Shown: positions 52,748 to 63,909, counted from the stretch's first letter. The stretch: 64,000 bases of DNA from Streptomyces sp. T12 (GCF_028736035.1 NZ_CP117866.1:744001-808000); one strand, 5' to 3'. Numbers and translations: made by a program. Notes: a model not told the origin generated them from the letters alone.

Positions 52748-53983
52748 CTACTGGCCCAGGGGAGTGGGTGGCGAGTTCGTGGTGTCGAAGACGGGCGGGG
52801 TCGGGATCGGAGGGTGTGCGGTGGTCGCCCGCTCCTTCGTCAGGGCGTTGGTGATCCTGCGGGCCAGGAGGGGGTCGGCCGGCAGGGTGTGCGCGGCGAA
52901 CCAGCGGGCGGCCGCGGGGGCGGGGGACGGTTCGACGAACTCGGCGCCCGCGTAGTCGTCGAGCGGGGGGTCGTAGACGTATCCCGCGACCACGCCGTGG
53001 TTCACCAGGCGTTCGAGGAGAGCGTCGCGGTCGTGGACGAGGAGCGGTACCCGGAACAGGGGCGGCGGGGCGTCGCCCGCCCGGTCGCGCAGTGCCGGGC
53101 TGGCCCAGGTGGTGCCCGACAGCAGCGAGACGCCGGCCCTGCGGCGGGCGAGGTCGCCGTCGAGCATGGCCATCCGCAGCTCCAACTGCCCCCGGACCAG
53201 GGGCCCGTGGCGGCTGCGGAAGCCGTGCAGGTCGACCCGGACCCAGGGCTCGTACGCGGTCAGGCTCGGCGCGTGGCGTGCGCTGCCGGCGAGGCGGGGT
53301 GCGTGCAGGGCCATGCGGAATTCGTCCCGCTCCAGCAGCCGCAGGCGCTGCATGGTGCGCCACACGGGACGCACCAGGTGGAGCGAGCGTACGGCGGACC
53401 GGGCCAGCGGGCGCAGCGTGGTGGACAGGTCGGCGCGCAGGCGGCGCGGCGTCAGCAGATCGTCGCGCAGCAGCTCCAGCTCCCGCCGGGTGCGCGCGTC
53501 GTCGACGGCCAGGAAACCGCCGGCCATCCCCGCCACGTGCTTGGACAGACTGAACGCCGCCGCCTTGCCGAAGGTGCCGATCGGCTGCCCGTCGACATGC
53601 GTGCCGATGGCGTGCGCCGCGTCCTCGATCAGCGGGATCCCCAACTCGTCGCAGCGGCGGCGCAGTTCGACGACCCGGTCCGGCATGCCGTACAGGTTCG
53701 TGGTCAGGACGGCGTCCACGTTCCGCCAGGTGGACTCCGGTACGGCGGCCGGGTCGATGTTGCCGTCCCACTGGGACACGGGGGCTTGTACGGGGCGCAG
53801 TCCGGCCGCGAGGACGACGAAGAGGATCACGTCGTCGTTCACCGGGGACATCAGCACCCGCCCGCCCGGCCGGCACCAGCGCCGCAGCGCCAGGTACAGG
53901 GCCAGTCGGGCCGAGGGCGTGTAGACGCATTCGCGTCCGATGCGCCGTGTCATCATCGCGGCGAGCCGCGATCCGTACGGCAT
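52748..53983 (-). CDS. DegT/DnrJ/EryC1-type PLP aminotransferase family protein
   Basis: A 411-aa fold-I PLP protein. Visible: GRECVYTPSARLALYLALRRW, cofactor Asp in LIEDAAHAIGTHVDG, and the Schiff-base Lys in FSLSKHVAGMAGGF. The C-terminal third diverges from classical sugar aminotransferases, and the last 25 residues are Pro/Thr-rich. It may aminate a nucleotide sugar or another carbonyl compound. ATG 53983 has GAAGAGGTGACC upstream. It follows the CelD-like acetyltransferase by 158 bp on the same strand, suggesting a pair acting on a cell-surface or glycan component. Confidence 0.8.
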   Translation of the reverse strand: MPYGSRLAAMMTRRIGRECVYTPSARLALYLALRRWCRPGGRVLMSPVNDDVILFVVLAAGLRPVQAPVSQWDGNIDPAAVPESTWRNVDAVLTTNLYGMPDRVVELRRRCDELGIPLIEDAAHAIGTHVDGQPIGTFGKAAAFSLSKHVAGMAGGFLAVDDARTRRELELLRDDLLTPRRLRADLSTTLRPLARSAVRSLHLVRPVWRTMQRLRLLERDEFRMALHAPRLAGSARHAPSLTAYEPWVRVDLHGFRSRHGPLVRGQLELRMAMLDGDLARRRAGVSLLSGTTWASPALRDRAGDAPPPLFRVPLLVHDRDALLERLVNHGVVAGYVYDPPLDDYAGAEFVEPSPAPAAARWFAAHTLPADPLLARRITNALTKERATTAHPPIPTPPVFDTTNSPPTPLGQ

Positions 53984-54141
53984 GGTCACCTCTTCCGTGG
54001 AAGGGTACGAGGAGGGGTCGCCCGAGGCGGGCGGTGCACGCCGGCGCGCGTCGATCGAGGCCGCCGTGCAGGAGGATCCGAGACCGCGGGGCGCCATGGA
54101 CTCGACGCCGACGCGTTGCGTGTGACGAGAGCGGGCCCCGC

Positions 54142-55269
54142 TCAGCGGGCGCGGGCGCCCGCTCCTGACGAGTGGGCCAGGCCCGAAGTGCGCAGCGTGC
54201 CGACCGTCTTCAGCAGCCGGTCGGCGGGATCGCGCAGTCTGGGGTGGGCCAGGACCGTGTTTCTCAGGCCGCGCACGGGTCTGCGCCACAGCCGGTGTGC
54301 CGCCGCGACGGGGTGCGGGCGCACCGCGAACCCTTCGGCCACCCGCAGCTCACGGGTCTTGAGCCAGTCCTTGTACTCCTTCTCGCCGCGCCCCATGTCC
54401 ATCAGCGTCACGCCGTCCCGGCCCGCGGCGTCGGCCATCCGCAGGTGCATCATCAGTCCGGGCGAGTAGTAGCTGAACTCGGGGTCGTACGCGGTGAACC
54501 AGGCCGCGAAGACCGTCCGCGACCTCGGCCCGAAGTGCGCGGCGACCGGCCGCTCACCGGCGTACACCACGGACAGGATGCCGGTGAAGTGTTCCTCGCG
54601 GACTTCGAAGAGGTGCTCGACGAGGTCGACGATCCACGGCTTGGAGAACCGGTCCATCCGCCCCGTCCTGCGGTACTGGGCGGACTTCCACCGCATGAGC
54701 GTGCGCAGCACCCGCGGGTCGCGCTCGTCGTAGACGAACCGCACCTCGCCCACGTTCCGGCCCAGGCGGCGCTCCTTCTTCAGCGTCGTCTTGGCCTGTC
54801 CGGGGTACGTGGCGCGTAACCACTGCGCGTAGTCGCCCTCGCCGGGCTTCAGGTCGAGCACGGGAGAGGCGAAGGTGCCGGTGACGTACGGGCCGAACGG
54901 CTTCTGCTCCTCGACGAGGTGATCGAACTCGAAGACGGACAGTCCGCAGGCCCGCAGCAGATCCCGGGTGTCCCAGGTGACGCCCGGGCGGTGCACGAGG
55001 GCCTGGCAGTCGGAGAGTCCGAGACCGATGGCCCGCCCGACACCGAAGGCGGTGCGCTCGTACGGGAAGAAGCCGACGGCCTCCCCGTCCTCGTGCAGCA
55101 CCGCCACCCGCGCCCCACCGCGGTACCTGCCGACTCCGATCGCGAACTCCGGCGCCAGGAAGGGGTTGGCGTAGTCGGGCGACTCGTCCATCGCCCGGTG
55201 CCACGCCCGGCGCAGCGGTTCGCTCAGCTCGTCGGGTCTGTGAATCGTGATGGCGCTCTTGGATCGCAC
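54142..55269 (-). CDS. GNAT-fold acetyltransferase, CelD/BcsL (FemAB-like) family
   Basis: A 375-aa protein with duplicated GNAT architecture. The N-terminal half has LRRAWHRAMDESPDYANPFLAPEF-type start (shown partly), the C-terminal half VVYAGERPVAAHFG and DMGRGEKEYKDWLKTRE, which is typical of CelD/FemAB-like proteins used in polysaccharide modification. GTG 55269 is favoured because GGGGAG lies at good spacing; the ATG at 55335 has no ribosome site. The substrate is unknown. Confidence 0.78.
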   Translation of the reverse strand: MRSKSAITIHRPDELSEPLRRAWHRAMDESPDYANPFLAPEFAIGVGRYRGGARVAVLHEDGEAVGFFPYERTAFGVGRAIGLGLSDCQALVHRPGVTWDTRDLLRACGLSVFEFDHLVEEQKPFGPYVTGTFASPVLDLKPGEGDYAQWLRATYPGQAKTTLKKERRLGRNVGEVRFVYDERDPRVLRTLMRWKSAQYRRTGRMDRFSKPWIVDLVEHLFEVREEHFTGILSVVYAGERPVAAHFGPRSRTVFAAWFTAYDPEFSYYSPGLMMHLRMADAAGRDGVTLMDMGRGEKEYKDWLKTRELRVAEGFAVRPHPVAAAHRLWRRPVRGLRNTVLAHPRLRDPADRLLKTVGTLRTSGLAHSSGAGARAR

Positions 55270-55432
55270 GGCGAACGCTCCCCCCAAAAATCCCCCCAGG
55301 ACGCATTTCCAGCGCCTCGCCACATTTTCCCCCATGTCTAACTATGCGGCGAGGCTCAAACGTCGCGAAACAGTACGCACGCTGTCAAGGTGCCTGCAGG
55401 AACCTTTAGCTGTGCTTGGTGCGGACTCCCGG

Positions 55433-56200
55433 TCAGCGCAGTGCCACGACGACGTGGCTGGCGCCGTACTGCCAGACGACTCCGACATGTCCGAACCCCG
55501 CCTGCCGCAGCAGCCGTTGATGCGCGGACACGGACAGGCGCGCCGCACTGTCGGCGGTACCGGTCTGCGGCTGTCGGCGTCGGCGCTCCGTGAGCAGGTC
55601 GGTCAGCTCGGGATCCTGCGCGACGGCCGTCCACCAGGAGGCCCAGTCCTCGTGGGCGAAGGCGCGCCCGCGTTCGGCGTGGCGGCGGCCGACGCGTCCG
55701 GCGAGTTCGGCGAGCCGGGTGTCGTCGTGCGGGAAGTGGTCGCCGTTGACGAGGACGCCGCCGGGCCGCAGCAGCGCCGCGAGCTGCCGGTAGACGCGGT
55801 GCAGGGCGTCCACGCCCAGATAGTGCAGGGCCGTCGTCGACACGGCCGCGTCGAGCGGGCGGTCCAGCCCCAGGGCCTTCGTCCAGCCCTCCTCGCCGAT
55901 CACCGCGTCCACGTAGCGGGCCGCGTCCGCGTGGTGGGTGCGGGCCAGCTCCAGCAGCAGCGGGTCCATGTCCACGCCCACGATGTCCGCGTGCGGCAAC
56001 CGCCGGGCCAGCCGGGCCGCCAGCGATCCGGGACCGCAGCCGAGGTCGACGACCAGCGGCCTGGCCGGGCCGTCGGTCACGGTCTGCTCCACCACGTCGC
56101 CGATCACCGTGAAACGCTCCTCGCGGTCCACGGCGTACCGCTGCTGCTGGCGCTCCCAGCGCTCCACCCACCGCTCCGCCGTCGCCAGGCTCAGCCCCAT
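55433..56200 (-). CDS. SAM-dependent class I methyltransferase
   Basis: A 255-aa protein with the SAM-binding motif LVVDLGCGPGSLAARLA (about residues 48-64), acidic loop GVDMDPLLLELA, and motif IV region VSTTALHYLG. Substrate unknown. It is monocistronic-looking: 97 bp separate it from the downstream PLP operon on the same strand, and it has GAGGTGG upstream of ATG 56200. Confidence 0.88.
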   Translation of the reverse strand: MGLSLATAERWVERWERQQQRYAVDREERFTVIGDVVEQTVTDGPARPLVVDLGCGPGSLAARLARRLPHADIVGVDMDPLLLELARTHHADAARYVDAVIGEEGWTKALGLDRPLDAAVSTTALHYLGVDALHRVYRQLAALLRPGGVLVNGDHFPHDDTRLAELAGRVGRRHAERGRAFAHEDWASWWTAVAQDPELTDLLTERRRRQPQTGTADSAARLSVSAHQRLLRQAGFGHVGVVWQYGASHVVVALR

Positions 56201-56297
56201 CCGGTCGTGCCACCTCGCCGTCTCGCACCTGTCTCACCCTGTCGGCGCCCGACACTACAAGATGGAAACGGTTCCCATTCCCTCTCATGGCCCTACG

Positions 56298-57515
56298 TCA
56301 CCCGAGGGTGGCAAGGACGGCCAGGAGCCGGTCGACCTCCTCGGCGGTGTTGTACACGTGCAGGCTCACCCGCACCGACCCGGTCCGCTCCCCCGCGCTG
56401 CCCTGGCAGTGCTGGTCGGAGCGGACCATGAAGCCGTGACTGAACAGGACGAAGCCCAGGTCCCCGGAGTCGATGGCATGGTGCCGGAAGGTGACGATGC
56501 CCTGGCGCTGCTGCACGGAGGAGTCGACGGCCAGGCTGTTCTGGCAGCCGAGGATCTCGTAGGCGTCGAGGCGCCGCAGGCCGTCGGTGAGCCGGGCCGC
56601 CAGGGCGACCGTCCACTGCTCGATCCGGTCGGTACCGGCCGCGTCCAGCCAGTCCAGGGCGGTGGCGAGGGAGACGATGCCGACCGTGTTGGGGGTGCCC
56701 GACCAGCCGCCCGGCGTGAACTGCGGGCCGCGTGACTGGCGGGCCCAGACGGCTCCCGTGCCGGGCAGTGCCATGGCCTTGTGCCCGGAGAAGACGACGA
56801 AGTCGACGTCCAGGTCGGCCACGGACACGGGCAGATGGCCGATGCTCTGGGCGGCGTCCAGGCAGATGACCGCCTCCTCGCCGACCGCCCGGCGGATGCG
56901 GTGGATGTTCATGTTGCCGCCGTACACGTGGTGGACGTGGCTGACGGCGACGAACCGGGTTCGCGGGCTTGTCAGTTCCGTGAGCGCGGTGTGGTCGTAG
57001 TCGCCGGACGCCTGCTGGTACGGCATCGGCCGGACGCGGACGTGGACGCCCTGCCGCGCCAGTTGCCGTTGCGCCTCCAGCCAGGGCGCGATGTTGGCCT
57101 CGTGGTCGGCGACCGGGACCACGATCTCGTCGCCGTCGGCGAGGAGCTGGGGCAGCCAGTCGCCGGCGACGGTGCGCATGCCCTCGGTGGTGCCGCTGGT
57201 GAAGTGCACGGCCGAGCGCGTCGGGGCGGGGTCGTCCAGGAACCGCCTGACCCGGTCGCGGGCCTGCTCGACCAGGGACGTGGTCCGGTTGGCCCAGGTG
57301 TAGGTGCCGCGGCCCGCGTTGGCGTTGCTCGTGGTGAGGTAGGTGTGGACGGAGTCGAGTACGGCCTGGGGTTTCTGGGCGGTGGCGGCGCTGTCCAGGT
57401 AGGCCAGCTCCGGGTGGGCGGTGATGATCGGGAACTGGGTGCGCAGGGCGCGCTGCCACTCCCCCGACTCCTCGATGACAGCGGCCGCTTGGTTGTCGAT
57501 CCTGGGTATGGTCAT
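56298..57515 (-). CDS. SufS/NifS-like cysteine desulfurase (class V aminotransferase)
   Basis: A 405-aa fold-I PLP enzyme. Visible: LAYLDSAATAQKP, HFTSGTTEGMRTVA, HEANIAPWL (PLP-stacking His), LDAAQSIGH, Schiff-base Lys in FSGHKAMALPGTGA, and, near the C-terminus, SDQHCQGSAG with the Cys where SufS has its persulfide Cys. This supports a desulfurase that takes sulfur from cysteine. It is the third gene of an operon starting at 60354, 5 bp after a cysteine-synthase/rhodanese fusion; no other suf gene is nearby, so Fe-S cluster assembly is unlikely to be its job. Confidence 0.87.
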   Translation of the reverse strand: MTIPRIDNQAAAVIEESGEWQRALRTQFPIITAHPELAYLDSAATAQKPQAVLDSVHTYLTTSNANAGRGTYTWANRTTSLVEQARDRVRRFLDDPAPTRSAVHFTSGTTEGMRTVAGDWLPQLLADGDEIVVPVADHEANIAPWLEAQRQLARQGVHVRVRPMPYQQASGDYDHTALTELTSPRTRFVAVSHVHHVYGGNMNIHRIRRAVGEEAVICLDAAQSIGHLPVSVADLDVDFVVFSGHKAMALPGTGAVWARQSRGPQFTPGGWSGTPNTVGIVSLATALDWLDAAGTDRIEQWTVALAARLTDGLRRLDAYEILGCQNSLAVDSSVQQRQGIVTFRHHAIDSGDLGFVLFSHGFMVRSDQHCQGSAGERTGSVRVSLHVYNTAEEVDRLLAVLATLG

Positions 57516-57520
57516 GGGCG

Positions 57521-58855
57521 TCAGTCCCGCACGAGGGGTGCGCCCGCGTCGCGCCAGGCGATGATGCCGCCGGTGAGGCTGCGGACGTCCGGGTGTCCCA
57601 TCCGGGTCAGCAGGGCGGCGTAGCGGGCGGACTTCTCGCCGACCGGGCAGGCCAGCAGGACCGGGCGGTTGCGGCTGAACGGCAGCCCGCCGTGCAGGAG
57701 TTCCTCGAAGAGCTCGTCGACGATGTTGACCGAGCCGTCGATGTGCAGGGCGGCATAGGCGTAGGAGCTGCGCAGGTCGACGACGAGTGGTCCTCCGGTG
57801 GCGATCCACGCCTGGGCGTCGGCGACGCCGATGGCCGGAGCCGTGCGTAGCTCGGCGTCCGACAGGTCGGCCGGGGAGTTCCTGCGGCGGGGGCGGCCGA
57901 AGAGGTCGGGGCGCCGCTGACGGACGTAGCTGAGGTAGCTCTCGACGCGGTCGCAGACGATGAACACCGCCGACTGGCGCTCCGCAGGTTCTCCGTCGGC
58001 CAACTCCTCGTCGAAGGCGCGCAGTTGGCGTACGGCTCCGAAGTACGCGGCCCCTCCGGTGGGGCCGGCCAGGATGCCGCAGCGGCGGTTGAGGGTCAGC
58101 ATTCCCTCGATCGCCTCGTCGGCGCTCACCGACTCGATGGTGTCGTAGGTGCCGGGGTCGAACAGCCCCACCTCGTGCGCCTCGTCAATGGTGCGGATTC
58201 CGGGGATGAAGTCGGACTTGGCCGCGACCAGACCGGCGACCCGTACGGCGGGGTCGTGTTCGCGCAGGGCGCGGGCGACGCCGGTGGAGGAGCCGGCGGT
58301 GCCCACGCAGGCGATGAACCAGTCCGGGGCCCGGCCGTCGAGGTCCTTGACGATCTCCGGTCCGGTGCCGGTGAAGTGGGCCTCGGTATTGCGCGGGTTG
58401 AAGTACTGGTCGGTGTGCAGATAGGTGCTGTCGGGCTCGGAGAGAGTGCGGTGGAAGAGGGTGAGCGGGTCGTCGGTGGCAGTCGGATCAAGGCACTCGC
58501 TCTGACCGGGGAGTTCCTCGATCTCCGCGCCCAGCAACAGCAGCAGGTCCTTGATCTCCGGGATCCGCATCCGGTTGGTGACGCTCTTGAAGGTCAGGCC
58601 GTGTATGCCCGCGAGCACGGCCAGGGCCTTGGCGGTGTTGCCACTCGACAACTCGACCACCTGGCCGGCCCCCTCGGCCGCGGCGGACAGGTGCGGTCGC
58701 GCCATGTTCCAGGCGGCCCGGTCCTTGACCGACCCGAAAGGGTTGAGCAACTCCAGCTTGGCGTACAGGTCGATGTTCCTCAGGCCGTGCACGGCCGGGT
58801 CGATGCGCACCAGCGGTGTGTTGCCGATGGCGTCGGTGATGCTGTCGTACCTCAC
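57521..58855 (-). CDS. Cysteine-synthase-like PLP enzyme fused to a rhodanese domain
   Basis: A 444-aa fusion. Residues about 1-330 are fold-II PLP beta-family: NPFGSVKDRAAW with the Schiff-base Lys, SSGNTAKALAVLAG, GTAGSSTGVARAL (phosphate loop) and GPTGGAAYFGA. Residues about 345-440 are a rhodanese: VVDLRSSYAYAALHIDGSVNI and active-site Cys in LLACPVGEKSARYAALL. Such a protein could receive sulfur on rhodanese from the adjacent desulfurase and use it for beta-replacement on an amino-acrylate. GTG 58855 overlaps the decarboxylase stop (GTGA). The exact substrate is unknown. Confidence 0.9.
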   Translation of the reverse strand: MRYDSITDAIGNTPLVRIDPAVHGLRNIDLYAKLELLNPFGSVKDRAAWNMARPHLSAAAEGAGQVVELSSGNTAKALAVLAGIHGLTFKSVTNRMRIPEIKDLLLLLGAEIEELPGQSECLDPTATDDPLTLFHRTLSEPDSTYLHTDQYFNPRNTEAHFTGTGPEIVKDLDGRAPDWFIACVGTAGSSTGVARALREHDPAVRVAGLVAAKSDFIPGIRTIDEAHEVGLFDPGTYDTIESVSADEAIEGMLTLNRRCGILAGPTGGAAYFGAVRQLRAFDEELADGEPAERQSAVFIVCDRVESYLSYVRQRRPDLFGRPRRRNSPADLSDAELRTAPAIGVADAQAWIATGGPLVVDLRSSYAYAALHIDGSVNIVDELFEELLHGGLPFSRNRPVLLACPVGEKSARYAALLTRMGHPDVRSLTGGIIAWRDAGAPLVRD

Positions 58856-60354
58856 TGCGCTCCCCCCACGGGTGTGGTCGGCCAGTACTGGTCGTCCAGG
58901 CACCAGCGCCATGTGTCGCCCTCCTGCCAGGCGGCGACCTTGCGCGCGGAGGGCTGGTGCTGGGCACGGGTGGCGTGGAAGTCCATGCAGTAGCCGGCCG
59001 TGTTGGCGAACGCCAGCAGGTCGCCCGGTTCGGGGCGGCGGGGCAGGAAGACCGTGCGGCGGGTGATCAGGTCGGACTCCAGGCACAGGCTGCCGAAGAG
59101 ATGCACGGCGACCGGTCCGGCACCGGCGTCAGGGCCGGTGCCGACGCCGACGTCTGCTCCTGCGCCTGCCGGGTCCCGTGGGACGACCACGGGGTCCATG
59201 AGCACCCCGTGCTCCTCCAGCGCCACGTCGTCGGCCTTCGCCGCCAGCCGTACGAGAAGGGGGCCGCCGGACTCCTGGCCGCGCACCTCCAGCACCTTCG
59301 TCAGGGTCAGTCCGCACTGGTCGAGAAGCGCCCGGCCGGGTTCGGTGTGCAGGTCGTACAGGTGCTCCAGGAGCAGGGCGGCCAGGGGGCGGCCGCCCAG
59401 GGACGCGGCCGGGTGCGAGAGCAGTTCGTCGAGGTAGCGGGCTCCGGCGACCGGACGGTGGGCGGGGTACAGGCCGAGCGTGCCGCGCAGGGTGCCTGCT
59501 TCGTTGCGCAGTCCGTAGCCGTGGCCGGCGTACGTCAGGGGCGGGCGCGTGCCCAGCACGGCCTCGGTGAGCTCGGTCGTGTACCGCTCCCATTGTCCGC
59601 CGTGCGCAAGGTAGTTGACGCCGAACCCGCCGCCGATGTCCACGGCCCTGGGCCTGAGCCCGCGGCTGCGGCACTCCTCCAGCACCCGCAGACAGCCCTC
59701 CAGTGCCGTGGCCTTCTCGGCGAGGCTCGTCGTGTCCAGGTGGTAGGCCACGCCGACCAGGTCGGCCACGTCGGCGTGCCGCTCGACGGCCTCCAGGAGA
59801 GGGGCCGACTCCCTTACCGCGGTGCCGAATCGGCTCCGCCGGCTCAGCACCCGTACGCCGGACGCCTCGAAGCCCGACAGCCGGAGCAGGATGCGGACGC
59901 GGGGCAGCGCGTGTTTGCGTACCAGCGTGGCGAGTTGCTCCAGTTCGCCTCGCGTGTCGAGGCTGACGGTGACCGACGTGCGGGCCGCCAGCCACAGGAA
60001 CTCCGGGTTCTTCGGCCCGGTGGCGGTGATCCGCTCGGGCGTGAGGCCGGCGCCGAGAGCGTGCTGCAACTCCCCCAGCGAGGCGACGTCCACGCCGGCG
60101 TCCGTGGCGGCGAGCCGCCGCAGCAGGGCGCTGGACCGGTTGGCCTTGTGGGCGAAGTACACCTGGCCGGACAGGTGGTGGGTGCCGTAGACCGAGCGGA
60201 ACTGCTGGAGATTGTCGGCGAGTTGGTCGGGGACCACCATGTTCAGCGGAGACCCGAGGGCGTCGGTGAGCGTGTGCAGCAGAGCCGGGGCGCCCAGCAA
60301 CGAGCGCAGCCGCGGCTCCAGCCGCGGTTCGAGATACAGGGGCTGCCCGCCCAT
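58852..60354 (-). CDS. Fold-III PLP decarboxylase (diaminopimelate/ornithine decarboxylase-like; Y4yA-like)
   Basis: A 500-aa alanine-racemase-fold decarboxylase. PLP Lys in VYFAHKANRSSAL, Gly-rich phosphate loop VDIGGGFGVNYL, TEPGRALLD (EPGR motif), and the C-terminal active-site segment GSLCLESDLI corresponding to the CxSxD of DapDC. Longer than DapDC (about 420 aa), with an Ala/Gly/Asp-rich insert near residues 400-420. Housekeeping LysA is not expected here. It is the first gene of the PLP operon, ATG 60354. Confidence 0.85.
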   Translation of the reverse strand: MGGQPLYLEPRLEPRLRSLLGAPALLHTLTDALGSPLNMVVPDQLADNLQQFRSVYGTHHLSGQVYFAHKANRSSALLRRLAATDAGVDVASLGELQHALGAGLTPERITATGPKNPEFLWLAARTSVTVSLDTRGELEQLATLVRKHALPRVRILLRLSGFEASGVRVLSRRSRFGTAVRESAPLLEAVERHADVADLVGVAYHLDTTSLAEKATALEGCLRVLEECRSRGLRPRAVDIGGGFGVNYLAHGGQWERYTTELTEAVLGTRPPLTYAGHGYGLRNEAGTLRGTLGLYPAHRPVAGARYLDELLSHPAASLGGRPLAALLLEHLYDLHTEPGRALLDQCGLTLTKVLEVRGQESGGPLLVRLAAKADDVALEEHGVLMDPVVVPRDPAGAGADVGVGTGPDAGAGPVAVHLFGSLCLESDLITRRTVFLPRRPEPGDLLAFANTAGYCMDFHATRAQHQPSARKVAAWQEGDTWRWCLDDQYWPTTPVGGAQ

Positions 60355-60514
60355 GCCTGGCCCCTCCCCAGCGCTTCGGGCCCGACACTCCGGGCGCTGA
60401 CGACCACTCCCCGCGGTTTGCCGTATAGCTCCTTTCCCTTCCCTACGGTGCTTTACGCCCTGTAGCTGCCCGCATGGGCGATTGCGTCAACAGACGGCCG
60501 GAACCCGTCGAGCC

Positions 60515-60531
60515 CGGAACGCCGCGTTCCG
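60515..60531. terminator. Short hairpin downstream of the VOC gene
   Basis: CGGAACGC and GCGTTCCG pair with a one-base centre (effective stem about 6 bp). It lies 33 bp after the VOC gene stop on its strand; there is no T-run, so it could instead be an operator for the PLP operon, whose start is 161 bp away. Nothing else is recognised in 60355-60563. Confidence 0.4.
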
Positions 60532-60563
60532 CGGTAGGGACACTCCAATTGTGTCGGCCGCGC

Positions 60564-60974
60564 TCAGCCGCCCTGCCCGGCGATGTTGACCATCCAGGTG
60601 ATGCCGAACCGGTCCGTACACATGCCGAAGACGTCGCCCCACATCTGCTTCTCCAGCGGCACGGCCACCGAGGCGCCCGCGGACAGCTTCTCCCAGTAGC
60701 CGCGCAGTTCGGCGTCGTCGTCGCCGCTGAGGCTCACGGAGAAGTTGTTGCCCGGGTTGTGGTCGCCCGTCGGGGTGTCGGCGCCCATGAGGGTGAAGCC
60801 ACTGGGGGTCTCGAGCATGCCGTGCATGATCTTGTCGGCCATGGGGGTGTCCTGCTGGCCGTACTCGCCGTACGTGTTGAGCGTCAGGGTGCCGCCCAGG
60901 ACTTCCTTGTAGAACTCCATCGCCTGGCGGGCGTCACCGGCGAACGTGATGTAGGGGTTGAGACGCGAGGCCAT
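60564..60974 (-). CDS. VOC-family (PhnB-like) protein
   Basis: A 136-aa protein of the glyoxalase/bleomycin-resistance fold: MASRLNPYITFAGDARQAMEFY at the N-terminus and GMCTDRFGITWMVN near the end, as in PhnB/DUF3479-type 'demethylmenaquinone methyltransferase-like' VOC proteins. Metal-binding residues are not obvious. Function unknown; monocistronic. Confidence 0.85.
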   Translation of the reverse strand: MASRLNPYITFAGDARQAMEFYKEVLGGTLTLNTYGEYGQQDTPMADKIMHGMLETPSGFTLMGADTPTGDHNPGNNFSVSLSGDDDAELRGYWEKLSAGASVAVPLEKQMWGDVFGMCTDRFGITWMVNIAGQGG

Positions 60975-61019
60975 GAATCCTCCCGGGAGTGGGGCCAGAG
61001 TCCGACTCCAAGGAAGCTA

Positions 61020-61046
61020 GCGCGGGCCACTGACAATGGCCCGCGC
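61020..61046 (-). terminator. Terminator after htpG
   Basis: GCGCGGGCCA (61020-61029) pairs perfectly with TGGCCCGCGC (61037-61046) around a 7-nt loop. It lies 27 bp after the htpG stop and is followed on the minus strand by a T-containing stretch (CTAGCTTCCTT). Confidence 0.8.
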
Positions 61047-61073
61047 ACACGTCCGCATGGCCTACGGCGCCGC

Positions 61074-62978
<1,905 letters not shown>

Positions 62979-63076
62979 GGTTCGCGACTACCTCACAGGT
63001 TCAGTCACCGGAACTGGTCGCAGTCACTGTAGGACACGAGGTCTGCGCGGAGTGCCGCGGTGCGGGACAAGGCGGT

Positions 63077-63793
63077 TCAGGCGAGGTGGGCGAAGACCAC
63101 CAGGTTCGCGGTGTAGTCCCTGACCTGCCGGTCGTAGTCCCCCGCGCAGGTGATGAGCCGCACCTGGGCCCGGGGGGTGTCGCCGTACACGCGCCGGCTG
63201 GGGAAGTCGTCCTTGTCGAACATCTCCACGCTGTCGATCACGAAGGACGCCCTGCGCCCGTCGGCCCTCGCGACCTGGAAGCGGTCGCCCTTCTCCAGCT
63301 CGCTCAGGTTCGCGAACACCGCGGCGGACGTCGCGGTGTCGACGTGCCCGGCGATGACCGACGTGCCCGCCTCACCGGGGGAGGCGCCCTTGGCGTACCA
63401 GCCGACGAGGTTGGTGTCGTGGGCCGGTGGGGGTTGGAGCTGGCCCGAACTGCCGATGGCGAGGTCGGTGAAGGGCGCGTCGACCGAGATCTTCGGGATG
63501 AGCAGGCGGGTCGGCCGGGACCGGGGCAGGTGCTTGCCCTCATGCCGGTGGGCGGGCGAGGACGACTCGGCCGCCGGTGGGGCGTGCGGTTCGACCACGG
63601 GTGGAGCGTGCGGCGCGAAGCGGGCGTCGGATGCTTCGTCCCGGCCGCCCGGCAGGGTCACCATCAGCACCATGACGGCGACCGCGCCCCAGAACATCGC
63701 CGCGGCTACGCGCCTTATCCGCCGTGAGGCCACGGAACCGGCATCGCACAGGGCCGGGTCGGCATCGGGGGAAGAGGAACGGCCGGCGGCCAT
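63077..63793 (-). CDS. Class F-type sortase
   Basis: A 238-aa transpeptidase. N-terminal basic stretch then one membrane anchor (AAAMFWGAVAVMVLMVTLPGG), a Pro/His-rich linker, and the sortase barrel with active-site His in SVIAGHVDTA, Cys in LITCAGDYD and Arg shortly after (DRQVRDY). Sortases join proteins with a C-terminal sorting signal to the cell wall. ATG 63793 follows GAGGTGG; the upstream GTG at 63808 is less likely. The adjacent upstream gene ends in a membrane anchor with RRKK, a possible substrate. Confidence 0.9.
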   Translation of the reverse strand: MAAGRSSSPDADPALCDAGSVASRRIRRVAAAMFWGAVAVMVLMVTLPGGRDEASDARFAPHAPPVVEPHAPPAAESSSPAHRHEGKHLPRSRPTRLLIPKISVDAPFTDLAIGSSGQLQPPPAHDTNLVGWYAKGASPGEAGTSVIAGHVDTATSAAVFANLSELEKGDRFQVARADGRRASFVIDSVEMFDKDDFPSRRVYGDTPRAQVRLITCAGDYDRQVRDYTANLVVFAHLA

Positions 63794-63909
63794 CGGGCAC
63801 CACCTCACTCGGGCACGGCAGCGGACACAACACAGGGGAAGGGGAGCGGGGCCGCCGCGACGCGCGGCGCACGTGCGGCGGCCACAGCGGTTATGGCGTG
63901 CGGCATGGG

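Noticed and set aside
55356..56288. Alternative minus-strand frame over the methyltransferase
   Set aside because: It has no motif, while the overlapping frame carries the SAM-binding signature VDLGCGPG.
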